Shown piece by piece: positions 50,116 through 60,609 of a stretch of DNA of 64,000 nt (within the stretch, counting starts at the first letter, position 1; every line of letters begins with the position of its first letter). The notes below the pieces were generated by a model. That model was not told the origin of the DNA. It worked only from the letters and a program-made list of their open reading frames with translations, and did no database searches. A program made the position numbers and the translations under genes. Origin of the DNA: JAZDGX01 sp964482205 (GTDB taxonomy: Bacteria > Eisenbacteria > RBG-16-71-46 > CAIMUX01 > WJJG01); the NCBI GenBank assembly GCA_964482205.1, contig CAYZWI010000006.1, forward strand, positions 161,903-225,902. The letters run 5' to 3'.

Positions 50116-51236
50116 GCGCTCCTCCTCGTCGTGCCGTTCACTCCTTCGGAGAGGAATCTCGGCCGGTAGGTCGGGTCGGCTTTGAGCAGCATCTGTTCGA
50201 GCTCCTGCGGGTTCACGCTGCGAGCCAGGGCCTCGCGCAGCGTGATCGTCCCGCCGGTGTAGGCGTGGAAGAGCGCCTGGTTCATCGTCTGCATGCCGTG
50301 CTTCTGCCCGGCCTGCATCAGGGTGTAGATCTGATGGACCTTGCCCTCGCGAATGAGCGCGCCGACGGCGGGCGTGCAGACGAGCACCTCGGCCACCATC
50401 ACGCGCCCGCTGCCCTTGCGATGCGGCACGAGCTGCTGGGTGGTCACCCCGCGCAGCACGAAGGCGAGTTGCGCGAGCACCTGCTTCTGTTGATTGACCG
50501 GGAAGAGATCGACCATGCGGTTGATCGATTCGTAGGTCGAATTGGTGTGCAGGGTCGCGAAGACGAGGTGGCCGGTCTCGGCCACGGTCAGCGCGGCCGT
50601 GACCGTCTCGAGGTCGCGCATTTCCCCGATCAGGATCACATCGGGGTCCTGGCGCAGGATGTACTTCAGCGCCTCGGGGAAGCTGTGCGTGTCCGATCCG
50701 ATCTCGCGCTGGTTGACGATCGCCTTGCGATTGGTGTGCACATATTCGATCGGGTCCTCGATGGTCACGATGTGACAGGCCCGCTCGCGGTTGATCTTGT
50801 CGAGGAGCGCGGCGAGGGTGGTCGACTTGCCGCTGCCGGTCGGGCCGGTCACGAGCACGAGCCCGTTGGGCTGGCTCGCGAAGCCCACCACCACGCGCGG
50901 CAGCCCGAGGCGCTCGAAGCCCATGATCTCGTGGGGGATCATGCGGATCGCGGCTGCGGTCGTGCCGCGCTGCGAGAAGACATTCGCGCGGAAGCGCGCG
51001 AGGCCGCGAATGCCGAAGGAGAGATCGAGCTCGTGGGAGTTCTCGAAGCGCTTCTTCTGGTCCTCGCGCAAGATCGAATAGATCAGCTTCTGGCAGGTCT
51101 CCGCATCGAGCGGCTCGCCTTCCACGGGAATCAGCTCGCCGTCGACGCGATATTGGGGAGGCACGCCCGCCGTGAGATGCAAGTCGGAGGCGCCCTTCTC
51201 GACCATCGTGGAGAGCAATTGCTCGAACGAAACCAT
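50112..51236 (-). CDS. pilT: Type IV pilus retraction ATPase PilT
   Basis: Hexameric ATPase that powers pilus retraction for twitching and DNA uptake. The 374-residue protein has Walker A GPTGSGKS at residues 131-138, Asp box TIEDPIEYVHTN, Walker B DVILIGEMRDLET, His box ATLHTN, and the AIRE-like motif region MVAEVL. ASDLHLTAG at the N-terminus is typical. Start ATG at 51234-51236. It follows pilB after about 140 bases and overlaps pilC. Confidence 0.97.
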   Translation of the reverse strand: MVSFEQLLSTMVEKGASDLHLTAGVPPQYRVDGELIPVEGEPLDAETCQKLIYSILREDQKKRFENSHELDLSFGIRGLARFRANVFSQRGTTAAAIRMIPHEIMGFERLGLPRVVVGFASQPNGLVLVTGPTGSGKSTTLAALLDKINRERACHIVTIEDPIEYVHTNRKAIVNQREIGSDTHSFPEALKYILRQDPDVILIGEMRDLETVTAALTVAETGHLVFATLHTNSTYESINRMVDLFPVNQQKQVLAQLAFVLRGVTTQQLVPHRKGSGRVMVAEVLVCTPAVGALIREGKVHQIYTLMQAGQKHGMQTMNQALFHAYTGGTITLREALARSVNPQELEQMLLKADPTYRPRFLSEGVNGTTRRSA

Positions 51237-51375
51237 CAGGATCTCCGCCGTCCGCCGCGAGGACGATGCAGGTTGCGTCTCGGCGCGCGAACGCGCGGCG
51301 CCCGGGCGCCATCGGGCGCGGGGACGCGACGCGCAGCGCAGGCGCGGCCGGCGGGCCCGAGACGGAGTTGCCCGG

Positions 51376-53073
<1,698 letters not shown>

Positions 53074-53471
53074 GGTTGCTGCTTGCCTTTCGTCGTCGCT
53101 CACGAATCCGCGCCGGCGCCTGCGTGCGATGGATCGCTTCCCGGATGAATGCCTGCCGGCGCCTGCCCAAAGGCAGCCGGCCAGCGGGGATTCGCACGAC
53201 CTGTGCCAGGGAGGCCTCCGAGGAGAAGGAGAGACAAGATGGCAAGTGCCAATGGGGCTTGAGGATGCGGAGGCTGGGAAGAGCCGCGTGGGGAAGCCGG
53301 CCGAAACGGGCGTTGCAAATCGGCAAAACGCGCCGCAAAGCATGCAGTCTGCACGCGCCGGGAGCTTGCTCGCGCGTGCCCCGCGACCCGTTCCTCTCCC
53401 CGTGACCGGCGGCCGATGCCCGCTCGATGCGCCCGTCACTTTCGCGCCGATGCCCCGCCCGCGCGCCCGCG
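53074..53471. other. Upstream region of pilB
   Basis: About 400 bases without a convincing gene between comEA and pilB. It holds a sigma-54-like promoter (53194-53208), a 12-base direct repeat GCCGGCGCCTGC at 53112 and 53155, and a palindrome TGGCAAGTGCCA at 53240-53251. The last could be a regulator site or chance. Confidence 0.5.
53194..53208 (-). promoter_or_regulatory. Candidate sigma-54 promoter of pilB
   Basis: Minus strand TGGCAC, five bases, GTGC. The -24 box is perfect; the -12 box keeps the invariant GC but has GTGC for TTGC, with GG and GC ten bases apart. Its -12 box lies 121 bases before the pilB start, the same distance as the pilA promoter from pilA. It would place the pilB-T-C-S-R genes under their own product PilR. 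Confidence 0.65.
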
Positions 53472-54065
53472 TCACCTTCGCGCGGATGCGCCGCCGGCGG
53501 ACCGCCCGGCGGGCGGTTCGCCCACTGTGACGAGACGGGCCAACTCCTCCAGCCTTCGCGGCCCGATGCCCCGCACACGGCGAAGATCGCCGACTTCCCG
53601 GAAGCCCCCCGCCTCGCGACGCGCCGCGAGGATCCGGCCGGCGAGCGCGGGGCCGATGCCCGGCAGCGCGACCAGCGAGACGCTGTCCGCGCGATTCAAG
53701 TCGAGATAGCCGTTCACGAACTGCGCACCCGCCCGAGGCGTCTCTTGCGCCGCATTCGCGTTCTGGGGGCCTGACGGCAAGGAGCGGCCCGTGAGGGCCG
53801 GCGAGGGCGGCGCATCGGGGCTCTCATCCCCATCGCCGCCGGGCGGGTCCTCTTCCCCGGCGGGGGAATAGGCGGACTCGACCGGCGGCAGCGCGTCCTC
53901 GTCGAAAGGCCCGGGCGCGAGCGCGCCCTCGGACGGCGAAGGCCCTTCCCCCGGCGATGGAAGCGTGCGCACTCCCGCTCCTCGCAGGAAGGTGAGCAGA
54001 TATCCGGAGGCGAGAAACAGGACGAGAAGCGCGAGAAGCCTGCGCTCACTGGATGTGAAGAGCAC
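53472..54065 (-). CDS. comEA: ComEA-like helix-hairpin-helix DNA-binding protein
   Basis: A 197-residue protein with an N-terminal membrane anchor (LLALLVLFLASGYLLTFL), a Pro/Gly/Glu/Asp-rich linker of about 85 residues, and two helix-hairpin-helix motifs at the C-terminus (ALPGIGPALAGRIL and VRGIGPRRLEELARL, with LDLNRADSVSLVALPG before). This layout matches membrane-bound ComEA, which binds incoming DNA in the periplasm during transformation. The start is GTG at 54063-54065. It lies between a barrel protein and pilB in a type IV pilus cluster, which supports DNA uptake as its role. Confidence 0.85.
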   Translation of the reverse strand: MLFTSSERRLLALLVLFLASGYLLTFLRGAGVRTLPSPGEGPSPSEGALAPGPFDEDALPPVESAYSPAGEEDPPGGDGDESPDAPPSPALTGRSLPSGPQNANAAQETPRAGAQFVNGYLDLNRADSVSLVALPGIGPALAGRILAARREAGGFREVGDLRRVRGIGPRRLEELARLVTVGEPPAGRSAGGASARR

Positions 54066-54155
54066 GAGCGGCGATCTCCGGCGGCGCGCGGCAATGAGGC
54101 GTTCGAAGGCGTCACGAAAGCGCCGGCTGCAAGGCGGCCGGCGGCGCGGGCGCGA

Positions 54156-56342
54156 TCAGTTCACGAAATGCCACTCGAGCCCGAGCTCGGTGTTGCGAAA
54201 CGGCAGCGTCATCCACCGGCCATCGACGACGGTCGCGGAGGCCTGGTCGTCGTTCAGCAGATTCCGCGTCGCGAGGAAGAAATGGGCCCGGCCCATCACC
54301 GTGCCCACGATCTCTCCATCCAGACGCTCGAACGACGGCAGCGCTCCGTAAGGCGTCGTCCAGCCGTCGCGGAACAGCCCCACCAGCCGTCCTTCCAGAT
54401 AGAGGTCGCCCCGGAAGAGCCGCTGCCCCAGCGAAAGCCCGGCGCGTCCTTGATAACGGGCGGTGAAGAGCGGCAACTCGTCCGCTGCCGGGCTGGCGAT
54501 CACGCGACCGGAGCCGAAGGCTCGCAGCCCCAAGGGAAAACGGATCTCGAGCCCGGCGCGCGCTCCCGCGAGATCGGCGGAGGAATCGTTCGCCAAGGCG
54601 AGCGTGTCCCGCAGTCCGGGCGCGAGAGACGCCGCTTGCTCCGGATCGAGGCCGATCGCGTTCTCCAGCCGGCGGAAGAACGCCCCCACCTCCACACGGC
54701 TCTTGCCCCAGGCAAACGACGCGCGCGCCTCCCCGTGCGTCGCGCGGCGCGCTTCCCCATCGCCGACGGACAGGCCGCCCGGCAGGAGAATCCCTTCATC
54801 GAGAAGCGCCGAGAAGTCGCCGTCCGCGCGGGGCACGAAGGGCGCGAGCTCGTCCGTCCAGCCTTCGATTCCCAGGGTCCATGCCCCACCCGGCCGCACG
54901 AGAAGGAGCAGGTGCCCTCGTCCGCGCGCCCCTCCCTGCCAGGAATCGGCGATTCCGGCATCGGCCAGAAAACTGGCGCGTTCTCCGTCCCGGCGGAGCC
55001 CCGCGCCCAAGCCTGCTCCGAAGGCATCGTCGTCCACCAGGTAGGGAGCGCGGTCCAGCTTCACGCCCACCGCCTGCGCGCCGGCGCTGAAGAGAAGGTG
55101 CCAGCCGCCGGCGGGGATCTCGAGACGCCCGACCGCCCGCGCGGTGGAGGAGCGGCGCGCGTGTGTGCGATCGGAGGCGAGCCAGCGAAGCTCGTCGTTC
55201 ACGAAGTCGACCGCGACTTGTCCGCTCCATCCCCCTTGCGGATGGATGATGCCCTGGAGGGTCAGCTGCTTCGCGCTCCAGTCGAGCTTCCCCATTCCGA
55301 CCAGTGCGCTTCGGCTGCTCCGATTCCATCCCTTGAGCCGCCAGCCCGACCAGGAGGTCGCCCGATCGATCGAAAGCTCGATGTCCTGGTAGCGGCTGAG
55401 CGAGTACCGCGGAGACAGCCACGGCGGGCGTCCGTCGGAACGGAAGTGCCCGTACGCTCCGAACGCGCGCCAGTCGCCCGCCACCCGTCCGAGCTCCAGA
55501 TCCTGGCTTGCGGCTCCGGTCGGGCCTTCGGTCAATCGGGCGGCGCTCGGCGTCTCTGACCAGGCGCGAGAAGGCTCCTCCATCCACAGAAGCCCGTCTC
55601 CCGCCTCGCCCAACGGATCGAGAATGGGATCGGGAGCGAGCAGATAGGCGCGGCCCGTCTGCAAGGGCGTGACCGCGGTGAGGACCGCTTCCGGCGTTCC
55701 CGCGCCGCCGACCCGCATTCCTCCCGACCATAGCGAAAGGCGTTCCACTCCCGAGGAAATCTGCGCGGGCACTTCCCAGGCCCCGAGCACGCCTGCGCGA
55801 TCCACCCACAAGGCGCTTTCGCGGGCGAGAAGATCAGCGAAGGTGATCGCCGAGGAGCGCATCTCGAGCCCTCGATCCAGGAGCGGGGATGCGCCGCCTC
55901 CCAACATCGCGAGCACCCGGGTCTCGTCCCACCAGAACTGGGCCGGCGGCGATCGCCGCGAAGCCAGCGAGTCGGCGGGTGAAGCGGCGGTGGCGAGGGA
56001 GTCGATGCCGGCAGCGAGGGAATCGCCCGGGAGCCCGCGTCCGGCGGAGGCGGCGGCAGCGAGGGAGTCGATGCCGGCAGCGAGGGAGTCCACCGTGGCA
56101 GCGAGCGAGTCGGGCGCCGGCGCCCCCTGGCTATGGGCAGCGGCCGGCGACATGCCGTTTGCGAAGAGAAGAAGGCTCAGGAGCGCTGCCAGGCTCGGGC
56201 AGAGCCTCGGAGAGGAGGGGCGACGGAAGCGCGGCCGGGCCGTCTCAGGCCGCGCGCTCGTCGATCTCCGCGAGGAGGCCCGAGGCTTCGGGGAACTCCG
56301 GGCGCGCTGCCAGCGCTTCGCGCAGGCGCCGTCTCGCCTCAT
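54156..56342 (-). CDS. Predicted outer-membrane beta-barrel protein with DSLAA repeats
   Basis: A 728-residue protein of unknown function. After an Arg/Ser-rich start comes a hydrophobic segment (PSLAALLSLLLFANG, about 49-63), a probable signal peptide; then repeated DSLAA units (about 76-130). Next comes a segment FWWDETRVLAMLGGGASPLLDRGLEM, and then about 450 residues of alternating polar and aromatic stretches. It ends in LEWHFVN, like the closing strand of a TonB-receptor-type barrel but without the final Phe. A plug domain is not evident. The only available start is ATG at 56340-56342, 98 bases inside the upstream TPR gene, which makes an unusually long N-region; the true start may be missed. 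It precedes comEA. Confidence 0.6.
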   Translation of the reverse strand: MRRDGACAKRWQRARSSPKPRASSRRSTSARPETARPRFRRPSSPRLCPSLAALLSLLLFANGMSPAAAHSQGAPAPDSLAATVDSLAAGIDSLAAAASAGRGLPGDSLAAGIDSLATAASPADSLASRRSPPAQFWWDETRVLAMLGGGASPLLDRGLEMRSSAITFADLLARESALWVDRAGVLGAWEVPAQISSGVERLSLWSGGMRVGGAGTPEAVLTAVTPLQTGRAYLLAPDPILDPLGEAGDGLLWMEEPSRAWSETPSAARLTEGPTGAASQDLELGRVAGDWRAFGAYGHFRSDGRPPWLSPRYSLSRYQDIELSIDRATSWSGWRLKGWNRSSRSALVGMGKLDWSAKQLTLQGIIHPQGGWSGQVAVDFVNDELRWLASDRTHARRSSTARAVGRLEIPAGGWHLLFSAGAQAVGVKLDRAPYLVDDDAFGAGLGAGLRRDGERASFLADAGIADSWQGGARGRGHLLLLVRPGGAWTLGIEGWTDELAPFVPRADGDFSALLDEGILLPGGLSVGDGEARRATHGEARASFAWGKSRVEVGAFFRRLENAIGLDPEQAASLAPGLRDTLALANDSSADLAGARAGLEIRFPLGLRAFGSGRVIASPAADELPLFTARYQGRAGLSLGQRLFRGDLYLEGRLVGLFRDGWTTPYGALPSFERLDGEIVGTVMGRAHFFLATRNLLNDDQASATVVDGRWMTLPFRNTELGLEWHFVN
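55975..56110 (-). repeat. Tandem repeats coding DSLAA units
   Basis: Several copies of a roughly 21-base unit (GAGGGAGTCGATGCCGGCA-like on the plus strand) code Asp-Ser-Leu-Ala-Ala followed by Gly-Ile or Thr-Val in the mature N-terminus of the barrel protein. Near-identical DNA copies suggest recent expansion. Confidence 0.7.
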
Positions 56343-57432
56343 CCAGATCCCCCACTGCCTGGCATTCCCTGGCCAGCAGCATCAGGCGGCCGGCCTGCTC
56401 CTCATCCGACCGGGTCGGGCTCTGCAGCAGGAGGACGAATTCGCGCATCGCCTCGCGATGGCGTCCGAGCGCCGAGAGGCAGCGCCCGCGCGTCTCCTGG
56501 AGCCTCGCCGCCTCCTCGGCGGTGAGGTCGAAGTCGCGGGCGGCCGCGTCGAACTCGGCCAGCGCCTCGTCCAGCCTGCCTTGCTCCATGAAAACCGTCG
56601 CCCGCCGATAATGGGTCCGGAAATCTTCCCGATCAACCGCCGGTTCTCGCGCTGCGATCGCCTGCTCCTCGGCGGCCGCGGCGATGTCTTGCCCGGCGGG
56701 CCAACGCGGATCCGGGTGGGCTTCGCCGCTTCGCTGGTCTTGCCAGCTCTCGTCCCAAGCGTCTTGCGCGACCCTCGGATGGCGATCGCCCCATGCCTCC
56801 CGCGCCGGCGGGGCTTCATCGGGGCGGCCGAGCATGCCGGGCCCGACGGCGGCGAGCCGTTCGCGAAGCTCGGCGGCCGCTTCGTCGCGCCCTGTCTCCT
56901 CCGCCTGGCGCACCGCCTTCGCGAGCACCGCCAGAGCAGTGTCGGGGCGATTGATCTTCCGGCAGAATTCGCTCATGCGAATCGCGAAGTCCGCGCGTTG
57001 CGGAGCGAGTTCCTCCATGCGCTGAAGCGTTTCCCGGAATTCGGGCGTGTCCCGTTCCTCTTCGTTGGTCTTCTCCAGATAGGCGTGGTACGCGTGCAGC
57101 GCATCCCCGACCGACTCTTCAGCCACATGGAAGTCGCCCAATCGGCGGAGGATGTCGCCCCGTCCCCCGTCCAGGCGCAGGATCTTCCGGCAGAGCGCGA
57201 TCGCATTGCGGTTGAACCCGAGCCGCGCGTACGCGGAGATCGCCGCCTCGTAGCGCTCGACGGCCTCGCTCACGCGATCCAGTCGAAGCAGCAAGTCCCC
57301 GAGGTAGACGAAATCGAACGGTTCCCCTTCGCCCGACGAGAGGAGCTCGGCCAGCACGCCGGCGGCCTTCTGGGTCTGGCCCTCTTTCACCATCTGATAG
57401 ATCTGCCTGCGGGAATTGTTTTTCCGGTCCAA
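56245..57432 (-). CDS. Cytoplasmic tetratricopeptide-repeat protein
   Basis: A 395-residue protein without a signal peptide, made of TPR-like helical pairs in two blocks. The first (about 15-145) includes VYLGDLLLRLDRVSEAVERYEAAISAYARLG in parts, and the second (about 275-390) includes HYRRATVFMEQGRLDEALAEFD and ARRRLREALAARPEFPEASGLLAEI. A Trp/Asp-rich linker of about 60 residues separates them. The start appears to be a TTG at 57430-57432 with GAGGGGG eight bases upstream. The 3' end overlaps the barrel gene. It probably acts as an assembly scaffold; partners are unknown. Confidence 0.78.
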   Translation of the reverse strand: MDRKNNSRRQIYQMVKEGQTQKAAGVLAELLSSGEGEPFDFVYLGDLLLRLDRVSEAVERYEAAISAYARLGFNRNAIALCRKILRLDGGRGDILRRLGDFHVAEESVGDALHAYHAYLEKTNEEERDTPEFRETLQRMEELAPQRADFAIRMSEFCRKINRPDTALAVLAKAVRQAEETGRDEAAAELRERLAAVGPGMLGRPDEAPPAREAWGDRHPRVAQDAWDESWQDQRSGEAHPDPRWPAGQDIAAAAEEQAIAAREPAVDREDFRTHYRRATVFMEQGRLDEALAEFDAAARDFDLTAEEAARLQETRGRCLSALGRHREAMREFVLLLQSPTRSDEEQAGRLMLLARECQAVGDLDEARRRLREALAARPEFPEASGLLAEIDERAA

Positions 57433-57532
57433 GGTTCATCCCCCTCGTCAACCGCCCGAGCCGGTCGTTCCAAGACGCGATCCAGGTTCCCCTGGATGTA
57501 TCGACCGGAAGAGGGAGACCTGAAGCGGGGAC

Positions 57533-58837
57533 TCAAGCGGAGGGCAGCGCGAGCGAGACAGGCCGGGCGTCGCAGATGCGCAGCCGGCCGGCGAGAACGA
57601 GGTCGCGGACGAGGCTCGAGCCGATGTGGTAGGGCAGCTGCGCGTACGAGCGAGCCGACAGCACCTGGAGATCGGCGCACAGACCCGGCATCAAGCTCCC
57701 CCGTTCGTTCGCCAGGCCGAGCGCCGCGGCCGCATTGCGCGTCGCCGCGACGATCGCCTCCGCGGGCGTGAGGCCCATCTCGCGGCAGGCGAGGGCGATC
57801 ACCCAGGGCATCGAGTCGGTCATCGAGCTGCCCGGATTGCAGTCGGTCGCGAGGGCCACCGCGACGCCCGAGGCGATCATCTCGCGCGCAGGCGCGTAGC
57901 GGTGGCTTCCGAGCGAGAAGATCGTCCCGGGAAGCAGCACGGCGACCACTCCCGCGCGGGCGATCGCGGCAATGCCTTCCTTCGAGATGCGCCCCAGGTG
58001 ATCGGCGGAGACCGCGCCCACTTCCGCCGCGAGCTCGGCGCCGCCGCACGGTTCGATCTCGTCGGCGTGGATCTTCGCCAGCAGCCCCGCGCGCGCGCCC
58101 GCGAGGAGAATGCGGCGCGACTGGTCGACGGTGAAGACCCCCGGCTCGCAGAAGACGTCGCAGAAGCGCGGAATGCCGGTGGCGGCCGCTTCCGGAATCA
58201 TCTCTTCCACGAGGCGCTCGACATACGCCTCGGGATCGCCGCGATGCGCGTCCGGAATCTCGTGCGCGCCGAGATAAGTGGCGACGAGATCCACCGCGTG
58301 GCGCCGCGACAGCTCCTCGATGAGCCGCAAGGCGCGCAGCTCGCCGGCGCGATCGAGCGCGTAGCCCGTCTTCACCTCGACCGTGCCCGTGCCGAAGGAG
58401 GCGAGGCGATCGAGACGCTCCGAGGTGGCGGCGAGCATCGTCTCGTCGTCCGCCGCGTGGAAGGCTCGCACGCTCGAGCGGATCCCTCCGCCCGCGGCGG
58501 CGATCTCCATGTACGAGCGCCCCTGCAGACGCTGCTCGTACTCCCCCTCGCGCGTTTCCGCGAAGAGCACATGGGTGTGGGGATCGACGAAAGCGGGCAG
58601 CACGACACAACCCGAGGCGTCGATCTCCTCTCCCCCCGGGGCAAGCGTGAAGGCTTCGCGGATCTCCCTCGTCGCGCCCACCGCGGCGATGCGATCCCCC
58701 ACGATCGCGACCGCGCCATCCTCGATCACTCCGAGGTCGGCCATGCCCGGCCCGGTCTTCGCCCTGCCGCCCGCATCGCCCGGAATGGTGAGCAGCTGGC
58801 GCGCGCTTCGAACGATCAGCGATGCCGCGTTCTTCAT
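57533..58837 (-). CDS. hutI: Imidazolonepropionase
   Basis: Third enzyme of histidine degradation: hydrolyses imidazolonepropionate to formiminoglutamate. The 434-residue amidohydrolase has the metal motif DPHTHVLFA near residue 84, EVKTGYALD near 157, HADE near 263 and DCNPGSSM near 335. Its ATG at 58835-58837 overlaps the hutU stop by four bases. hutH, hutG or ftcD are not in the window, so the pathway must be completed elsewhere. Confidence 0.95.
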   Translation of the reverse strand: MKNAASLIVRSARQLLTIPGDAGGRAKTGPGMADLGVIEDGAVAIVGDRIAAVGATREIREAFTLAPGGEEIDASGCVVLPAFVDPHTHVLFAETREGEYEQRLQGRSYMEIAAAGGGIRSSVRAFHAADDETMLAATSERLDRLASFGTGTVEVKTGYALDRAGELRALRLIEELSRRHAVDLVATYLGAHEIPDAHRGDPEAYVERLVEEMIPEAAATGIPRFCDVFCEPGVFTVDQSRRILLAGARAGLLAKIHADEIEPCGGAELAAEVGAVSADHLGRISKEGIAAIARAGVVAVLLPGTIFSLGSHRYAPAREMIASGVAVALATDCNPGSSMTDSMPWVIALACREMGLTPAEAIVAATRNAAAALGLANERGSLMPGLCADLQVLSARSYAQLPYHIGSSLVRDLVLAGRLRICDARPVSLALPSA

Positions 58838-60552
58838 GCCCCGCCGCCTGGTCCCATCGGGATCCGGATGCCCGACTCGCGCGCCATGTCCACGGCTTCC
58901 TGGTAGCCCGCGTCGGCGTGGCGCAGCACGCCCATCCCGGGATCGGTCGTGAGCACGCGCTCGAGCTTGGCCTCGCTCTCGGGCGTGCCGTCGGCGACTA
59001 TCACCATGCCGGCGTGAATGGAGTAGCCGATGCCCACGCCCCCGCCGTGATGGATCGAGACCCACGATGCGCCCGCCGAGGTGTTGACAAGGGCGTTCAG
59101 GAGCGGCCAGTCGGCGATCGCGTCGCTGCCGTCGCGCATGCCCTCGGTCTCGCGGTTGGGAGAGGCGACGCTGCCGGCGTCGAGATGATCGCGTCCGATC
59201 ACGATCGGCGCGCGCACCTCGCCTCGCGCCACGAGATCGTTCAGCGCTTTGCCGAAGCGCGCGCGTTCGCCGTAGCCGAGCCAGCAGATGCGCGAAGGAA
59301 GCCCCTGGTAGGCGACGCGCTCGGCGGCGAGCGGAATCCAGCGCGCGAGCACCGGATCGTTCGGGAACGTCTCGAGGAGCGCGCGATCGGTGCGGGCGAT
59401 GTCGGCCGGATCGCCCGAAAGCGCCACCCAGCGGAAGGGCCCCTTCCCGCGGCAGAAGAGCGGCCGGATGTAGAGCGGCACGAAGCCGCGATAGGCGAAG
59501 GCGTCCTTGTACCCCGCTTTCTCCGCCTGCCCGCGAAGGTTGTTGCCGTAATCGAAGGTCGGCACACCGAGCCGATGGAAACCGACCATCGCCTCGCAAT
59601 GGCGCGCCATCGCCTCGTACGAGCGCCGGATGTACTCCTGCGGATCGCGCGCGCGCAACGCGAGCGCCTGTTCGTAGCTCATGCCCCCGGGGACATAGCC
59701 TTCGAGCGCGTCGTGCGCCGAGGTCTGGTCGGTGAGGAGATCGGGCCGCTCGCCGCGCCGCAAGAGCTCCGGCACGATCTCGGCGGCATTGCCGAGGAGC
59801 CCCACCGAGAGGGCGCGCTTTTCGCGGGTCGCCTCGCGCACCCAACGGAGCGCCTCTTCCAGGCTCTCGCTCGCGCGATCGAGATAGCGCGTCTCGATGC
59901 GCCGGCGGATGCGCGCGGGATCGACCTCGACCACCAGCGCGGCGCCGCCGTTCATGGTCACCGCAAGCGGCTGGGCGCCGCCCATGCCGCCGAGCCCCGC
60001 CGTCAACACCCAGCGTCCCGCGAGGTCGCCCCCGTAGTGCTGCCGCGCCGCCTCGGCGAGCGTCTCGTAGGTGCCCTGCAGGATCCCTTGCGTGCCGATG
60101 TAGATCCAGCTTCCCGCCGTCATCTGCCCGTACATGATCAGCCCGCGTTGCTCGAGATCGTGGAAATGCTCGGGCGTCGCCCAGTGCGGCACGAGGTGCG
60201 AATTCGCGATCAGCACCCGCGGCGCCCACTCGTGCGTGCGCCAGACGCCCACCGGCTTGCCGCTTTGCACCAGCAGCGTCTCGTCGTTCTCGAGCGCGCG
60301 CAGCTCGGCCACGAGCGCGTCGAAGGCGGGCCACGAGCGCGCGGCGCGCCCCGTGCCTCCGTAGACGATGAGCTCGTCGGGCTTCTCGGCCACTTCAGGG
60401 TCGAGATTGTTCATCAACATGCGCAGCGCCGCTTCCTGCGCCCAGCCCTTGCACGAGCGCTCGCTCCCGCGCGGAGCGCGCACGCGCCGCGGCGTTCCCC
60501 GGTCGAAGGGCCGCGCGGCCGGTTCGCCGCCGGCACCCGTTTGTCTCGTCAT
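58834..60552 (-). CDS. hutU: Urocanate hydratase
   Basis: Second enzyme of histidine degradation, using NAD as a covalent electrophile. The 572-residue protein has the NAD loop GLGGMGGAQPLAVTMNGG near residue 189 and FCRGKGPFRWVALSGDPADIART with the conserved catalytic-region Cys. TSAGASWVSIHHGGGVGIGYSIHAG lies near the C-terminus; both long motifs are given in parts. The ATG at 60550-60552 has GAGGAGG six bases upstream. It directly precedes hutI. Confidence 0.97.
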   Translation of the reverse strand: MTRQTGAGGEPAARPFDRGTPRRVRAPRGSERSCKGWAQEAALRMLMNNLDPEVAEKPDELIVYGGTGRAARSWPAFDALVAELRALENDETLLVQSGKPVGVWRTHEWAPRVLIANSHLVPHWATPEHFHDLEQRGLIMYGQMTAGSWIYIGTQGILQGTYETLAEAARQHYGGDLAGRWVLTAGLGGMGGAQPLAVTMNGGAALVVEVDPARIRRRIETRYLDRASESLEEALRWVREATREKRALSVGLLGNAAEIVPELLRRGERPDLLTDQTSAHDALEGYVPGGMSYEQALALRARDPQEYIRRSYEAMARHCEAMVGFHRLGVPTFDYGNNLRGQAEKAGYKDAFAYRGFVPLYIRPLFCRGKGPFRWVALSGDPADIARTDRALLETFPNDPVLARWIPLAAERVAYQGLPSRICWLGYGERARFGKALNDLVARGEVRAPIVIGRDHLDAGSVASPNRETEGMRDGSDAIADWPLLNALVNTSAGASWVSIHHGGGVGIGYSIHAGMVIVADGTPESEAKLERVLTTDPGMGVLRHADAGYQEAVDMARESGIRIPMGPGGGA

Positions 60553-60609
60553 CCGAACCTCCTCAAAGACGCGACGCTCGAATGCGCCCGCCCTCTCGCC
60601 GGGCGCTCT

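Noticed and set aside
53240..53251. TGGCAAGTGCCA as a further sigma-54 element.
   Set aside because: It contains TGGCAC on one strand, but no GC lies ten bases after the GG, so it fails the -24/-12 spacing. It is kept only as a palindrome.
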